Shown one piece after another: positions 8,449-17,967 of a DNA stretch of 64,000 nucleotides. Source of the DNA: Paraburkholderia bryophila. Its GTDB lineage: Bacteria > Pseudomonadota > Gammaproteobacteria > Burkholderiales > Burkholderiaceae. The translations under genes were made by a program, and so were the position numbers. The stretch's first letter is position 1, and each line of letters starts with the position of its first letter. Location: NCBI RefSeq assembly GCF_003269035.1, contig NZ_QLTK01000017.1:62001-126000 (forward strand). The letters run 5' to 3'. A model generated the notes under the pieces. It saw only the letters and a program-made list of their open reading frames with translations. It was not told the DNA's origin and did not search any database.

Positions 8449-9003
8449 TTAGGCCGGTTTAGCCGGTTCCGTCGGCCAGCCCGCACGCGCCGCGCTGCGC
8501 AGCGAAGAGCGCACCACCAGGCGGTGAAACGGTGCGATCGCGAGAATATAAAAACGCCCGAGCGCGTTATGGCAATGCACGACGGTCGAGAGGATCAGAT
8601 AGCGCGAGCGGCCGTCCTCCGACTCGCGGATTTGCTGCAGCACGGACAGCCGGAAATCCAGATGACTGTCGTTCTCGCCGAGAATGATCTCGCGCGCGCT
8701 ACGCGTATAAATTCTGAAAAATTCGATGTGATCGCGCGAGCCCGGCGAGGTTTGCGTGCGCAACTGCTGCGTCGTCTTGAGCCCGAAGCGGCCGACGATC
8801 GTATCGCGCAGGCTCGTCAACCTGCCTACCCAGCGGGCCTGGTGCGCGAACACAAAGCGCGCGAGCAATTCCGGATCGTCGATGGTGTTGTCCGGCAGGC
8901 GGACCGCGAAGGCGTCGGCGAGGTCCGGCGCGTGGTACAGGCCGCTGACGGCGGATTCCGCCGGCAGGGCAACGGAGAGCACAGAGCTGGAGGCGTTGGG
9001 CAT
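8449..9003 (-). CDS. DUF2867 family protein
   Basis: Protein of 184 aa. The pattern of an N-terminal DAFAVRLPD segment, a central [18 protein letters not shown] strand pair, and the C-terminal [20 protein letters not shown] followed by a basic helix is typical of DUF2867 proteins. Such domains are found alone or fused to NAD-binding epimerases. No catalytic residues can be named. The region before the ATG at 9003 lacks a clear ribosome binding site, so the start is uncertain. Confidence 0.72.
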   Translation of the reverse strand: MPNASSSVLSVALPAESAVSGLYHAPDLADAFAVRLPDNTIDDPELLARFVFAHQARWVGRLTSLRDTIVGRFGLKTTQQLRTQTSPGSRDHIEFFRIYTRSAREIILGENDSHLDFRLSVLQQIRESEDGRSRYLILSTVVHCHNALGRFYILAIAPFHRLVVRSSLRSAARAGWPTEPAKPA

Positions 9004-9201
9004 GGTGACGTGCTGCGCTTGAAAGGAGTCGGGCGCGGAGGGCGCGTTCGCTCAGTCGGCGCGGGATTGCGCATTGCGCGACACCGTGCGGTTTTGTCTG
9101 AGCGCACCTAGTCTACTCGCGCCGGCTGCCGCCGCCTTGAACCGGAACGACATAAGCCCGGCGGTTGGCGGCCTTTTTTCACGTGGAATTACTCAATCTA
9201 G

Positions 9202-9219
9202 TTATATGACGTCACATAA
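9202..9219. promoter_or_regulatory. Near-perfect 18-bp palindrome, possible GntR operator
   Basis: TTATATGACGTCACATAA is symmetric at eight of nine base pairs. It agrees with the best island operator (TTGTACGATGACGTATAA) at 12 of 18 positions and has the same TTRTA...TAA ends. It lies 204 bases upstream of the start at 9424. Confidence 0.5.
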
Positions 9220-9319
9220 ATTGATTGGGCGTATGTCCTTGTTTATCCAGTGAAAATTCTTGCATTATGCAATGAGATACGGGTAAATGCCTAGTTGAAA
9301 TCCGGCCGTCCTTCGTTAA

Positions 9320-9337
9320 TAGTACGTTATCGTACAA
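9320..9337. promoter_or_regulatory. Putative GntR operator upstream of the udh-like/exuT operon
   Basis: TAGTACGTTATCGTACAA, on the minus strand TTGTACGATAACGTACTA. It matches the island consensus TTGTACGATGACGTATAA except in the last few bases and one central base. It lies 86 bases upstream of the ATG at 9424. Confidence 0.7.
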
Positions 9338-9423
9338 CTAAGGGGATTCGTAGGCGAACGGCCGACGTGTCTCCCGCAGGTTGTCCTCCAGTCAGATCGC
9401 GCACGGCGCGGGAAAGGAACCCC

Positions 9424-10272
9424 ATGAAAAAGATTGCCCTGAGTGGCGCCGGTGGCCAGCTAGGCGCCGTGGTGCGCGCGGCGTTGGTCGCCCGCGGCAC
9501 GCCGTTGCGTTCGGCCGCGGGCTCGAAGGCGCTCACGCCGCTGGTGGAGGGTGAGGATTTGATGCACGGCGACCTGCGCGATCCGGCGATCGTCGATCGT
9601 CTGCTGGACGGCGTGGACGTGCTGATTCATTTCGCCGGGACGAGCGTGGAGCGACCGCTGCCCGAGATCATCGACAACAATCTGCGCGCCCTGGTCGAAG
9701 TCTACGAAGGCGCGCGCCGGCAAGGCGTGCGGCGCATCGTGTTTGCCAGTTCGAATCACGCGATCGGCATGTACCCGGTCACCGAGCATCTCGAACTCGA
9801 CTGCGCGTTGCGTCCGGACGGTTTCTACGGCCTGAGCAAGGTGTGGGGCGAAGCGCTGGCGCGCATGTACTGGGACAAGCACGGTATCGAGAGCATCTGC
9901 GTGCGGATCGGTAGTTGCCTCGAACGGCCGACCGAGCCGCGCCATCTGAGCACCTGGTTCGGTCATCGCGATCTGCTGCATTTTCTCGATCGCTGCGTCG
10001 AAGCGGACGACGTCGGCTTCCTCACGATCTGGGGTGTGTCCGCCAATACCCGCAGCTGGTGGGACAACAGTGGTGCCGAGCGTCTGGGCTATCGGCCGAC
10101 GCAGGACGCCGAAGCCTTCGCTGAAGAGATTCTCGCGCGTCCGAATCCGCTCGATGCGTTGGGTCAGCGCTTCCAGGGCGGCAGCTTCGTCGGCATCGAC
10201 TATTCGCGTCAGGACGAGGGCGCCGGTCCCGACCGTTCGGGTTCGGCCGCGCCGGCAGCCCGACCCGTTTGA
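9424..10272 (+). CDS. NAD-dependent epimerase/dehydrogenase, uronate dehydrogenase paralogue
   Basis: Extended SDR enzyme of 282 aa. The start at 9424 is chosen because GGAAAGG precedes it and the Rossmann motif SGAGGQLG begins at residue 7. Further landmarks are LIHFAGTSVERP, FASSNHAIGMYPVTE and the catalytic pair in YGLSK. It is clearly related to the uronate dehydrogenase at 23130-23972, sharing ASSNHA, PVTE, ALRPD and a C-terminal QRFQGGSFV. It may therefore oxidise a uronate or related aldose to the lactone. The hexuronate-type MFS carrier follows 28 bases later, so the pair probably forms an operon. An exact substrate cannot be assigned. Confidence 0.85.
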   Translation: MKKIALSGAGGQLGAVVRAALVARGTPLRSAAGSKALTPLVEGEDLMHGDLRDPAIVDRLLDGVDVLIHFAGTSVERPLPEIIDNNLRALVEVYEGARRQGVRRIVFASSNHAIGMYPVTEHLELDCALRPDGFYGLSKVWGEALARMYWDKHGIESICVRIGSCLERPTEPRHLSTWFGHRDLLHFLDRCVEADDVGFLTIWGVSANTRSWWDNSGAERLGYRPTQDAEAFAEEILARPNPLDALGQRFQGGSFVGIDYSRQDEGAGPDRSGSAAPAARPV

Positions 10273-10300
10273 CCGGTCAGAGATTCGAGGAGACGTAGTC

Positions 10301-11599
10301 ATGAAAATCAAGGGCATCCGCTGGTGGATGGTCAGCCTGGTCGCGGCCGGGCTCATCATCAATTACCTCGCGCGCAATACGTTGTCGGTCGCGGCGCCGA
10401 CGTTGATGAAGGATCTCAACATCACCACCGGGCAGTACGCGAACGTGGTCGTCGCGTGGCAGCTCTGCTATGCGTTCATGCAACCGGTCGCGGGCTTCGT
10501 GCTCGATACCGTCGGCACCAAGCTCGGCTTCGCGGTGTTCGCGCTGGCGTGGTCGCTGGCGTGCGCGGCGGCGGCGTGGTCGACCGGCTGGCGTAGCCTG
10601 GCGTTCTTCCGCGGCGTGCTCGGCATTGCCGAAGCGGCCGGCATTCCGGCCGGCGTCAAGGCGACCAGCGAATGGTTTCCGGCCAGGGAGCGCTCGGTCG
10701 CGATCGGCTGGTTCAACATCGGCTCGTCGATCGGCGCGTTGCTGGCGCCGCCGCTGGTGGTGTGGGCCTTGCTGCACGGCGAATGGCAACTGGCGTTCGT
10801 GATCGTCGGGGTGGCGGGGATCGTCTGGAGCGTGCTGTGGATGGTGCTGTACAAGCATCCGCGCCAGCAGAAGCTGCTGGGCGACGCCGAACGCGACTAC
10901 ATTCTGAGCGGCCAGGAAGCGAAGCATAGCGACGACGCCGGTGCCGTAAAGCGCAGCCGCTTCGCGATGCTCGGCAGTCGCGACTTCTGGGCGATCGGCA
11001 TTCCGCGCATTCTGTCCGAGCCGGCGTGGCAGACCTTCAACGCGTGGATTCCGCTGTACATGATGACCGAGCGTCACATGAATCTGAAAGACGTCGCCCT
11101 GTATGCGTGGATGCCGTTTCTCGCCGCGGATATCGGTTGCGTGCTCGGCGGTTACCTCAGCCCGCTGTTTCACAAGTACGCGAAGGTCTCGCTGTTCACG
11201 TCGCGCAAGCTGGTGTTCGTGGTCGGCGCGCTGTGCATGATCGGACCGGCGTGCGTGGGCCTGGTGGCGAGTCCTTATGCGGCGGTGGCGTTGCTGTGCG
11301 TCGGTGGCTTCGCGCATCAGACCTTGTCGGGTGCGCTGTATGCGATCACGTCGGACATGTTCGGCAAGAACGAAGTGGCTACCGCAACCGGCATGGGCGG
11401 CATGGCGGGCTACCTGGGCGCTGCCGCGTTCACGGCGCTGTTCGGCGTGCTGGTGACGCGGATCGGTTATAGCCCGCTGTTCGTGGTGCTGGCGGTGTTC
11501 GATATCGTGGCCGCCGGGGTGGTTTGCCTGCTGGCGAAGAGCCCCGAAAAGGCGCCGCCCGAGCCGCATTGGTTGCCTGTAGGGGCGGTGGCGAAGTGA
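10301..11599 (+). CDS. MFS transporter, hexuronate/sugar-acid (ExuT-like) type
   Basis: Inner-membrane carrier of 432 aa with about twelve hydrophobic segments, of the anion:cation symporter family that includes ExuT. Landmarks are INYLARNTLSVAAPTLM in the first helix region, FRGVLGIAEAAGIPAGVKATSEWFP and ARERSVAIGWFNIGSSIGA. These are characteristic of hexuronate and aldarate transporters, which are proton-coupled. GAGGAG precedes the ATG at 10301. It lies behind the uronate dehydrogenase paralogue and is followed by a strong terminator, so the two genes form one unit. The substrate is inferred from context, probably galacturonate or glucuronate. Confidence 0.88.
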   Translation: MKIKGIRWWMVSLVAAGLIINYLARNTLSVAAPTLMKDLNITTGQYANVVVAWQLCYAFMQPVAGFVLDTVGTKLGFAVFALAWSLACAAAAWSTGWRSLAFFRGVLGIAEAAGIPAGVKATSEWFPARERSVAIGWFNIGSSIGALLAPPLVVWALLHGEWQLAFVIVGVAGIVWSVLWMVLYKHPRQQKLLGDAERDYILSGQEAKHSDDAGAVKRSRFAMLGSRDFWAIGIPRILSEPAWQTFNAWIPLYMMTERHMNLKDVALYAWMPFLAADIGCVLGGYLSPLFHKYAKVSLFTSRKLVFVVGALCMIGPACVGLVASPYAAVALLCVGGFAHQTLSGALYAITSDMFGKNEVATATGMGGMAGYLGAAAFTALFGVLVTRIGYSPLFVVLAVFDIVAAGVVCLLAKSPEKAPPEPHWLPVGAVAK

Positions 11600-11635
11600 T
11601 GGACGTGACGGAAGTAGTGCGAACGTAGCGGAAGT

Positions 11636-11668
11636 AAAAATGGGACGCCAGGGCGTCCCATTTTTTTT
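11636..11668 (+). terminator. Rho-independent terminator after the MFS gene
   Basis: ATGGGACGC and GCGTCCCAT form a stem around CAGG, followed by eight T on the plus strand, with a matching A run upstream. It ends the udh-like/exuT operon and could also serve the convergent GH28 gene. Confidence 0.9.
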
Positions 11669-11773
11669 GCCACCGAGCCCGGCTGAAGCGGTTTAGCGAG
11701 AGAGCCGCCCGTTGCGTACGCATCGAAACGACACGCGGTCAGCGGCACATGCACGCCGCGGACCGCGTCATCG

Positions 11774-13968
11774 TCAGCCCGTCAGCGCGCCGTTATAGGC
11801 CACGCCGGCGATCACCACGTTGCTCAACGTGATGGATTTCACGCTGTCGACGAACAGCGGGCCCGGCACGGTGGCCGATGCCGGTCCTGTGCAGATCGGC
11901 GTACCCAGGTTGCAGTTCGAGATCGTCACGCCGGTGATCGGCGGCACCGTGGGGACGGGCAGCGGACCGTTGTAGTCGGCGGCCACCGGACCCTGCGCGA
12001 CGATGGCCTGGAAGCACGAACCCGACGTCGCCGTGAAGCCGGACGTCAACGCGTAGCTCACCGCGCCCGAGGTGTTGGTCGCGTTCACGTTCGAGATGTT
12101 GACGTTGTTGATGGTCGCCGGATTCCAGCGCACCGCATCGCCCGAGGGACTGTAGTCGCAGTCGAACGTGATCAGACCGCCCTGGCCCGTCGACGGGTTG
12201 GCCGCGAGACCGACCGTGCCGGTGCCGGCGACCGAGCCCGGGAACGCAGCACCCAGCGCGCCGCCGCCGTATTTGCCGGTCAGATTCACGCCGTTGGGCA
12301 GCGTGACGCCGTTGATCCACACGTTGTCGATAAACCCGCCACGGTTCATGTTGGTCTTGAAGCGCAGCGCGATATTCAGCGGATTGGTCGCCCAGTTCGC
12401 GTTCTGCATGGTCAGATTGCGAGCGTAGACGTTTTGCACGCCTGCGCTCATTTCGCTGCCGATCGTCAGGCCGCCGTGACCGCTTTGCATCGTGCAGTTC
12501 TGGACCACGATGTTCTGCATCGGCCCGTACTGCGTGTCGAGACACTTGCCGGACTTGATCGCGATGCAGTCGTCGCCGGTATTGAACTGGACGTTCTGCA
12601 CCACCACGTAGTTGCAGGCGTCCGGGTCGAAGCCGTCGTTGTTCGGGCCGATACTGTCCGCGAACACGCCGTCGATCAGCACGTTGGTGCAATCGGTCGG
12701 GTGATGCTGCCAGAACGGCGTGTTCTGCGTGTGATAGTTTTGCAGCAACACGTTCGTGCAACCGATGAACTCGACCATGCACGGCCGCAGAAAATGGCCG
12801 AGACCGAAGACGCGATTCAGCACCGGCACGCCGAGCTCCGACAGCGCCGGCAAATAGTTCTGATCCTGATTCCAGCCCGACGCCGTGAGCAGCGTCATCA
12901 GCGTCGTCGTGGTGCCGTCCTGATTCGTGAACGAGACGTTGGCCTGCGGGTTCGTCACCTGCGCGGCGGGCAGACTCGTCAGCGCGGTGTTGCCCGGGTA
13001 GGTGGCGCCGTTGGCCGAGTAGGCGGTGGTGCCCGTGTTCGCATCGGCTTGCGAAACCGGCGCGCCACCCGAAGCCGGTTTCACGTAACCGTATTCGCCG
13101 CTCGTGCCTTTGAAGGTCCACCAGCACGAGGTCGGCGCTTTTGTGCTCAACTGCATCGGCGTCATGGATTGACCGTTGAGTACGCAGGTGTTGTCGTCGG
13201 CGGTCAGCGCGATGTTGGTCTGCTGGTACGCGTAGATCGGTGCGCCGAAGTTCAGGCAGTCGTTGGCTTGCCAGCGCGACCAGTACAGGTTGCCGTTCGC
13301 CGTCGTGTAGGGACCGTTCTTCGCGTAGTCGACCGGGTTCGGGCTGAAATAGATCGTGCAACCCGAGCTGAGATGAAAATTCACGTTGCTCAGCAGCACG
13401 ATCGGGCCACCGCAATACCAGTTGCCGGCCGGCACCACGACGCGACCGCCGCCAGCCGCATGCGCCGCCTGAATCGCGGCATTGAAGGCGGCGTACGAAT
13501 CGTAGACCGTGTCCGTCATGTCGTAAGGCACCATGATCGTCGAGCCCGGGCTTTGCGGCGATGCCGCGGCCTGCGAGCCGGTCACCCAGGGAATCGTGCC
13601 GCCCGGCCATGCGCTGGCCTGAATCAACGCGGACGCCTGCAGCGTGCGCGCGCCGTAGCTCGTCACCTGGAAATCGACCGCCGGGAACATCGACGGTGTG
13701 AGGTTGGCGAGCTTGTTGATGATCACCGTGGCCTGGCCGGTCGGCCCCAGATCGGGTCCGCCGCCGCGGCCGGTGCGCTCGGCGTGGGTGTCGTGGAGCC
13801 TAACGAACCGCTGCCGCCGCCGCATCCGGGCAGGGTGGCGAACAGGCCCGCGCCCGCCGAGGTTCCCGCGAACACGAGAAAGGAACGCCGTTTGGGGGAA
13901 TTCGGTGTGTCTTGTGCGCGGATTTTCGATGTCGCCGGATCGCCGCTGTTTTTATCGTGGATAGCCAC
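11774..13968 (-). pseudogene. Polygalacturonase (GH28), secreted, with a single-base frameshift
   Basis: Pectin-degrading glycoside hydrolase. GTG at 13968 with AAGGAG six bases upstream opens an N-terminus with a twin-arginine type signal (KRRSFLVFAGTSAGAG) and a lipobox-like LPGC, suggesting export or lipid anchoring. The catalytic part is in another frame. It contains NDGFDPDACNYV, NTGDDCIAIKSGK, SGHGGLTIGSEMS and LRFKTNMNRGG, the GH28 signature series including the three Asp and the His. The two frames meet near 13743, where one C appears to be missing from a short C/G run (DPIWG to PTGQA). Restoring one base gives about 731 aa. It could be a true pseudogene or a sequencing error. It faces toward the exuT-type gene. 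Confidence 0.8.
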
Positions 13969-14172
13969 GGATGTCTCCTTGCCCTGTGCGGGCATCTGCT
14001 AGTCATGTTTGAGGGGATGAGGACCGTTGCTTCGGCGGAAGCGTTTTCTGGTTATCAGTGATCCTGAATTGTTGTAAGAAAACTCGAGCAGTGAAATGAA
14101 GCGCACGCACCGGTCCATCCTGTCTATTGGCATAGAGCAGGGGGAGCGGTGCCACGGGTCGGGACTTGCGGC

Positions 14173-15066
14173 TTAAGCGACCGGCTGGCCGATTTCGTGA
14201 TTGGCCAGAATTTCCAGCGCGCGCACCATCGCGGAGTGGTCCCACGCTTTGCCGCCGTGCGCCGCGCAGGCGTTGAACAACGCCTGGCAGGTGGCGGTGT
14301 TCGGCAGCGACACACCGAGCGCCTGGGCGGTCGAGAGTGCGAGGTTCAGATCCTTCTGGTGCAGTTCGATCCGGAAGCCCGGGTCGAAAGTGCGTTTGGT
14401 CATGCGTTCGCCGTGTACTTCGAGAATGCGCGACGACGCGAAGCCGCCCATCAGCGCCTCACGCACGCGCGCCGGATCGACGCCGGCTTTCGAGGCGAGC
14501 AGCAGCGCTTCGCCGACCGCTTCGATAGTCGCGGCAACGATCACCTGATTCGCCACCTTGCACACCTGGCCGGCGCCGACCGCGCCGATCAGCGTGACGT
14601 TCTTGCCCATCATGTCGAACAGCGGCTTGACGCTGTCGAAGCTCGCGCTTTCGCCGCCCACCATGATGGTCAGCGAACCGGCCTTGGCGCCGACTTCACC
14701 GCCCGACACCGGCGCGTCCAGATACTCCGCGCCGCGCTCGCGCACGCGGGCCGCGAACTCGCGCGTGGCCATCGGCGAAATCGAGCTCATGTCGACCACC
14801 GTCTGGCCCGCGCGCAACGCGTCGGCGAGACCCTGTTCGCCAAACAGCACGCGTTCGACGTCCGGCGTGTCGGGCACCATGATGAAGATCACGTCGGCAT
14901 GCGCGGCGACGGCGGCCGGGCTGTCGCACGCGACGGCGCCCGCCTGGATGAGCTCGTCGGGCACGCCGCTGCGCGTGAATGCGGCGAGCGGCACGCCGTT
15001 CTTGAGAAGGTTGGCGGCCATGGGCTTGCCCATGATGCCGAGTCCGATAAAGCCTGCTTTTTGCAT
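14173..15066 (-). CDS. garR: 2-hydroxy-3-oxopropionate (tartronate semialdehyde) reductase
   Basis: Beta-hydroxyacid dehydrogenase of 297 aa that reduces tartronate semialdehyde to glycerate. Landmarks are the cofactor motif GFIGLGIMGKPMA at the N-terminus, the substrate motif DAPVSGGEVGAKAGSL, and catalytic Lys in GQVCKVANQ. The start at 15066 (MQKAGF) is favoured over 15087 because GGGAG lies six bases upstream. It follows the HpcH-type aldolase by 32 bases, so product and substrate are handed on within one operon. Other family members (glxR, 3-hydroxyisobutyrate dehydrogenase) are alternatives, but the aldolase neighbour supports GarR. Confidence 0.9.
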   Translation of the reverse strand: MQKAGFIGLGIMGKPMAANLLKNGVPLAAFTRSGVPDELIQAGAVACDSPAAVAAHADVIFIMVPDTPDVERVLFGEQGLADALRAGQTVVDMSSISPMATREFAARVRERGAEYLDAPVSGGEVGAKAGSLTIMVGGESASFDSVKPLFDMMGKNVTLIGAVGAGQVCKVANQVIVAATIEAVGEALLLASKAGVDPARVREALMGGFASSRILEVHGERMTKRTFDPGFRIELHQKDLNLALSTAQALGVSLPNTATCQALFNACAAHGGKAWDHSAMVRALEILANHEIGQPVA

Positions 15067-15098
15067 GGAGTGCTCCCAAGAGGTCATGGCGGCCGCGC

Positions 15099-15899
15099 TT
15101 ATGCCTGGCCTGCCTGTTTCTGCATGAAGTGTTGTTGAACCGTCTGCGCGGCGTTTTTCAGCAGCCCGATGTCCGCGCAGACCGCGATCACGCGGCAGCC
15201 CATCGCGAGATAGCGCTCGGCGTCGGCCTGGGCCGGCGCGAGGATGCCGCTGGCTTTACCGGCGGCCTGCGCGCGTTCGAACACGTGCGCGATCGCCTGC
15301 TGCACGTCCGGATGGTTCGGATTGCCGAGGTGGCCGTAGGCGGCCGCGAGATCGGATGGGCCGACGAATACGGCGTCGATGCCGTCGACCGCGAGAATCT
15401 CGTCGATCGCGTCGACGGCTGTGCGGCTTTCGATCTGCACGACCACGCAGACGTTGTCGTTGGCGATCTGGAAGTAGTCGGGCACGGTCGCGTAGCGATT
15501 GCCGCGATGGCTCACCGACACGCCGCGAATGCCCTGCGGCGGATAACGCGTCGCGGCCACGGCGTGGGCCGCGTCGTCGGCGCTTTCGACGAACGGCACG
15601 AGGAAGTTCGAAAAGCCGCTGTCGAGCAGCCGCTTGATGAACACGCTGTCGTTGGCCGGCGGGCGCACGACCGGCGCGCTTGCGCTGTCCTTGAGCGACA
15701 TCAGTTGAGGGATCAGCGTGAGGACGTCGTTGGGCGCGTGCTCGGCGTCCAGCAGCATCCAGTCGAAACCGACGATGCCGAGCAATTCCGTGGCGGCCGG
15801 ACTCGCCAGCGACGCCCAGCAGCCGATCAGGGTGTCGCCGGCGCGAACGGCGCGGCGGAAACTGTTGGGTAGGGCCTGGTAGGGCGCGACGGCGGGCAT
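15099..15899 (-). CDS. garL: 5-keto-4-deoxy-D-glucarate aldolase (HpcH/HpaI family)
   Basis: Class II pyruvate-type aldolase of 266 aa. It contains [15 protein letters not shown] (active-site His about residue 54), [21 protein letters not shown] with metal-binding Glu, and VFVGPSDLA with metal-binding Asp. GarL cleaves 5-keto-4-deoxyglucarate to pyruvate and tartronate semialdehyde, and the latter fits the downstream garR. AGGAG precedes the ATG at 15899, giving a typical family length. The divergent 2-oxoglutarate semialdehyde dehydrogenase shares the promoter region. Related enzymes acting on 2-keto-3-deoxyrhamnonate or hydroxy-oxoheptanedioate cannot be excluded by sequence alone. Confidence 0.88.
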   Translation of the reverse strand: MPAVAPYQALPNSFRRAVRAGDTLIGCWASLASPAATELLGIVGFDWMLLDAEHAPNDVLTLIPQLMSLKDSASAPVVRPPANDSVFIKRLLDSGFSNFLVPFVESADDAAHAVAATRYPPQGIRGVSVSHRGNRYATVPDYFQIANDNVCVVVQIESRTAVDAIDEILAVDGIDAVFVGPSDLAAAYGHLGNPNHPDVQQAIAHVFERAQAAGKASGILAPAQADAERYLAMGCRVIAVCADIGLLKNAAQTVQQHFMQKQAGQA

Positions 15900-15984
15900 G
15901 GATATCTCCTCGAACGGCGATGGATCGGGCAAGCTCCGGCCGACGGCCCGCCCTCGACGCGGCATTCGAGCGATGCCGCTTGAG

Positions 15985-16002
15985 TTATAGGTCGTCGTAT
16001 GT
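15985..16002. promoter_or_regulatory. Putative GntR operator upstream of garL
   Basis: TTATAGGTCGTCGTATGT agrees with the reverse complement of the island consensus (TTATACGTCATCGTACAA) at 13 of 18 positions. It lies 85 bases before the garL start and in the same orientation as the better copy before kdgD. Confidence 0.55.
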
Positions 16003-16102
16003 CTAAAAACAGATTAGCATTCGGACCCAGCGTTGTAACGGCCACGTATACCCGAACTTTCCGTAGTGATGGTCGTTCCGGTTGCATGGCACCCTCTCCA
16101 TG

Positions 16103-16120
16103 TTGTAGGATAACTTATAT
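16103..16120. promoter_or_regulatory. Putative GntR operator upstream of the semialdehyde dehydrogenase
   Basis: TTGTAGGATAACTTATAT agrees with the island consensus TTGTACGATGACGTATAA at 14 of 18 positions. It ends 27 bases before the ATG at 16148, a position where a bound repressor would block transcription. Confidence 0.7.
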
Positions 16121-16147
16121 CTACGGCAGTCTTTTAAGGAAAGCGAA

Positions 16148-17731
16148 ATGTCCATTACCGGCGAAATGCTGATCGGTCGCCAAGCCGTACGCGGCGCGGA
16201 AAAATCCTTGCATGCGTTCAATCCTGCCACGGGTGCCGACATCGCGGAGCCGGTTTTCGGCGGCGGCTCGGTGGCCGATGTCGGACGAGCTTGCGACCTC
16301 GCGCAACAGGCGTTCGAGCCGTACCGGCACCTGCCGCTGACGGTGCGCGCCGAGTTTCTGGAGCGCATCGCCGACGGCATCACGGCACTGGGCGACGCGC
16401 TGATCGAGCGCGCGCAGCAGGAGTCGGGGTTGCCGAAGGCGCGTCTCGAAGGCGAGCGCGGCCGCACGACGGGTCAGCTCAAGCTGTTCGCGCAAGTGGT
16501 GCGCGCCGGGCAGTGGCTTGCCGCCACGCTCGATTCGCCGCTGCCCGAGCGCAAGCCGCTGCCGCGCTCCGATCTGCGGATGCAGAAGATCGCGCTCGGT
16601 CCGGTCGCGGTGTTCGGCGCCAGCAATTTCCCGTTGGCGTTTTCGGTGGCGGGCGGCGATACCGCGGCGGCGCTCGCGGCGGGTTGCCCGGTGGTGGTGA
16701 AGGCGCATCCGGCGCATCTGGGCACCTCGGAGATGGTCGGCCGGGTGATCCAGCGCGTCGCGCAGGAGATGGACTTGCCGGAGGGCGTGTTTTCGCTGGT
16801 GGTCGGCGCGGGTAACGCGATCGGCGAAGCGCTGGTGGCGCATCCGGCGATCAAGGCGGTGGGCTTCACCGGTTCGCGCGCGGGCGGTGTGGCGCTGATG
16901 CGTATCGCGGCGGCGCGCGCTGAGCCGATTCCGGTCTACGCCGAAATGAGCAGCATCAACCCGGTGTTTCTGCTGTCGAACGCGCTGGCTGAGCGCGGCG
17001 AGAGCATCGCGCGCGGTTTCGTCGATTCGCTGGTGCTCGGCGCCGGGCAGTTCTGTACCAACCCGGGCCTCGCGATTGCCGTCGACGGCGACGCGCTCAA
17101 GGGCTTTATCGCCACGGCGTCCAGCGCCTTGAGCGGCAAGCCGGCGCAGACCATGCTCACGTCGGGCATTCATGCGGCCTATGAAGCAGGCGCGGGCAAG
17201 CTGGCGGGAATCCAGGGCGTGGAGGCCGTGGCGCATGGCGTCGACGCAACCGGTCCGACGCAGGCGTGCGCCGCGTTGTTCGTGACCGACGCGCAGACGT
17301 TCCTCGCCACCCCGGCGCTGGAAGACGAAGTATTCGGACCCACCTCGACGATCGTGCGTTGCAAGGACGAGCAGGAGATGCTCGCCGTGGCCGAGCATGT
17401 GGAAGGACAACTGACGGCCACGCTGCAGATGGATCGCGCGGATCTCGCGGTGGCGCACAAGCTGGTGCCGGTTCTGGAGCGCAAGGCCGGGCGAATTCTG
17501 GTGAACGGTTTCCCGACCGGCGTCGAAGTCTCGCATGCCATGGTGCACGGTGGCCCGTTCCCGGCGACCTCGGACAGTCGCGCGACGTCGGTGGGCACGA
17601 CGTCGATCGAGCGGTTCCTGCGGCCGGTGTGCTACCAGGATTTTCCGGCGGAATTGCTGCCGGAGGCGTTGGCCGACGCGAATCCGCTGGATTTGTGGCG
17701 TCGCCGCGATGGGGAGATCACGCGGAGCTGA
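16148..17731 (+). CDS. 2,5-dioxovalerate (alpha-ketoglutarate semialdehyde) dehydrogenase
   Basis: NADP-type aldehyde dehydrogenase of 527 aa, of the long KGSADH class rather than the usual ~480 aa length. Landmarks are [25 protein letters not shown], catalytic Glu in [11 protein letters not shown] (about residue 266) and catalytic Cys in [10 protein letters not shown] (about residue 303). It oxidises 2-oxoglutarate semialdehyde, the product of KdgD (20367-21284), to 2-oxoglutarate, linking aldarate breakdown to the citric acid cycle. AAGGAAAG lies before the ATG. It is transcribed away from garL and has its own operator-like dyad. Confidence 0.92.
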   Translation: MSITGEMLIGRQAVRGAEKSLHAFNPATGADIAEPVFGGGSVADVGRACDLAQQAFEPYRHLPLTVRAEFLERIADGITALGDALIERAQQESGLPKARLEGERGRTTGQLKLFAQVVRAGQWLAATLDSPLPERKPLPRSDLRMQKIALGPVAVFGASNFPLAFSVAGGDTAAALAAGCPVVVKAHPAHLGTSEMVGRVIQRVAQEMDLPEGVFSLVVGAGNAIGEALVAHPAIKAVGFTGSRAGGVALMRIAAARAEPIPVYAEMSSINPVFLLSNALAERGESIARGFVDSLVLGAGQFCTNPGLAIAVDGDALKGFIATASSALSGKPAQTMLTSGIHAAYEAGAGKLAGIQGVEAVAHGVDATGPTQACAALFVTDAQTFLATPALEDEVFGPTSTIVRCKDEQEMLAVAEHVEGQLTATLQMDRADLAVAHKLVPVLERKAGRILVNGFPTGVEVSHAMVHGGPFPATSDSRATSVGTTSIERFLRPVCYQDFPAELLPEALADANPLDLWRRRDGEITRS

Positions 17732-17741
17732 GCGGCGAATG

Positions 17742-17805
17742 CGAGTGATAAGCTTCTCAAAAGCTTATCACTCGACTGATAAGATTAAGCTCGATTGATA
17801 AGATT
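17742..17805. repeat. 14-bp perfect inverted repeat plus duplicated TGATAAGATT
   Basis: CGAGTGATAAGCTT (17742-17755) and its exact complement (17761-17774) are separated by five bases. TGATAAGATT then occurs twice in direct orientation, at 17777 and 17796. The hairpin sits 10 bases after the dehydrogenase stop codon and could end that transcript, but no T tract follows. Confidence 0.75.
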
Positions 17806-17904
17806 GCGGCTAATCCTATCAATGACCCAATCCGACTTGAGAAGCTTTCCTCGCAGCGAACTTTGCGTGCATGGGGCGGATGACACCCGCACCGCTCCGC
17901 CAAA

Positions 17905-17942
17905 CAAAAAGCCCGTGATTTCAACAACGAAATCACGGGCTT
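17905..17942 (-). terminator. Rho-independent terminator of the gntR gene
   Basis: AAGCCCGTGATTTC and its complement form a 14-bp stem around a six-base loop. On the minus strand the stem is followed by TTTTTG. It lies 26 bases after the stop codon of the GntR regulator gene. Confidence 0.9.
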
Positions 17943-17967
17943 CCTCGTCACCACCAGAGCGAACGCC

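Larger units (their letters stand above)
9004..9423. other. AT-rich promoter region of the sugar-acid island's left operon
   Basis: About 420 bases between the divergent DUF2867 gene and the epimerase/dehydrogenase gene at 9424. The stretch 9180-9340 is markedly AT-rich. It contains two dyads that resemble the GntR-type operator repeated across the island (9202-9219 and 9320-9337). GGAAAGG lies before the start at 9424. Confidence 0.55.

Noticed and set aside
13723-13968. Treating the signal-peptide frame upstream of the GH28 domain as a separate small lipoprotein gene
   Set aside because: It ends exactly where the catalytic frame begins, and one added base joins them into a normal-length exported polygalacturonase.
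12434-14002. Rightward frame opposite the polygalacturonase gene
   Set aside because: Arg/His/Val-rich shadow without a ribosome binding site; the GH28 motifs lie on the other strand.
17742-17774. Calling the 14-bp inverted repeat a rho-independent terminator
   Set aside because: No T run follows on either strand; kept as a repeat with unknown role.
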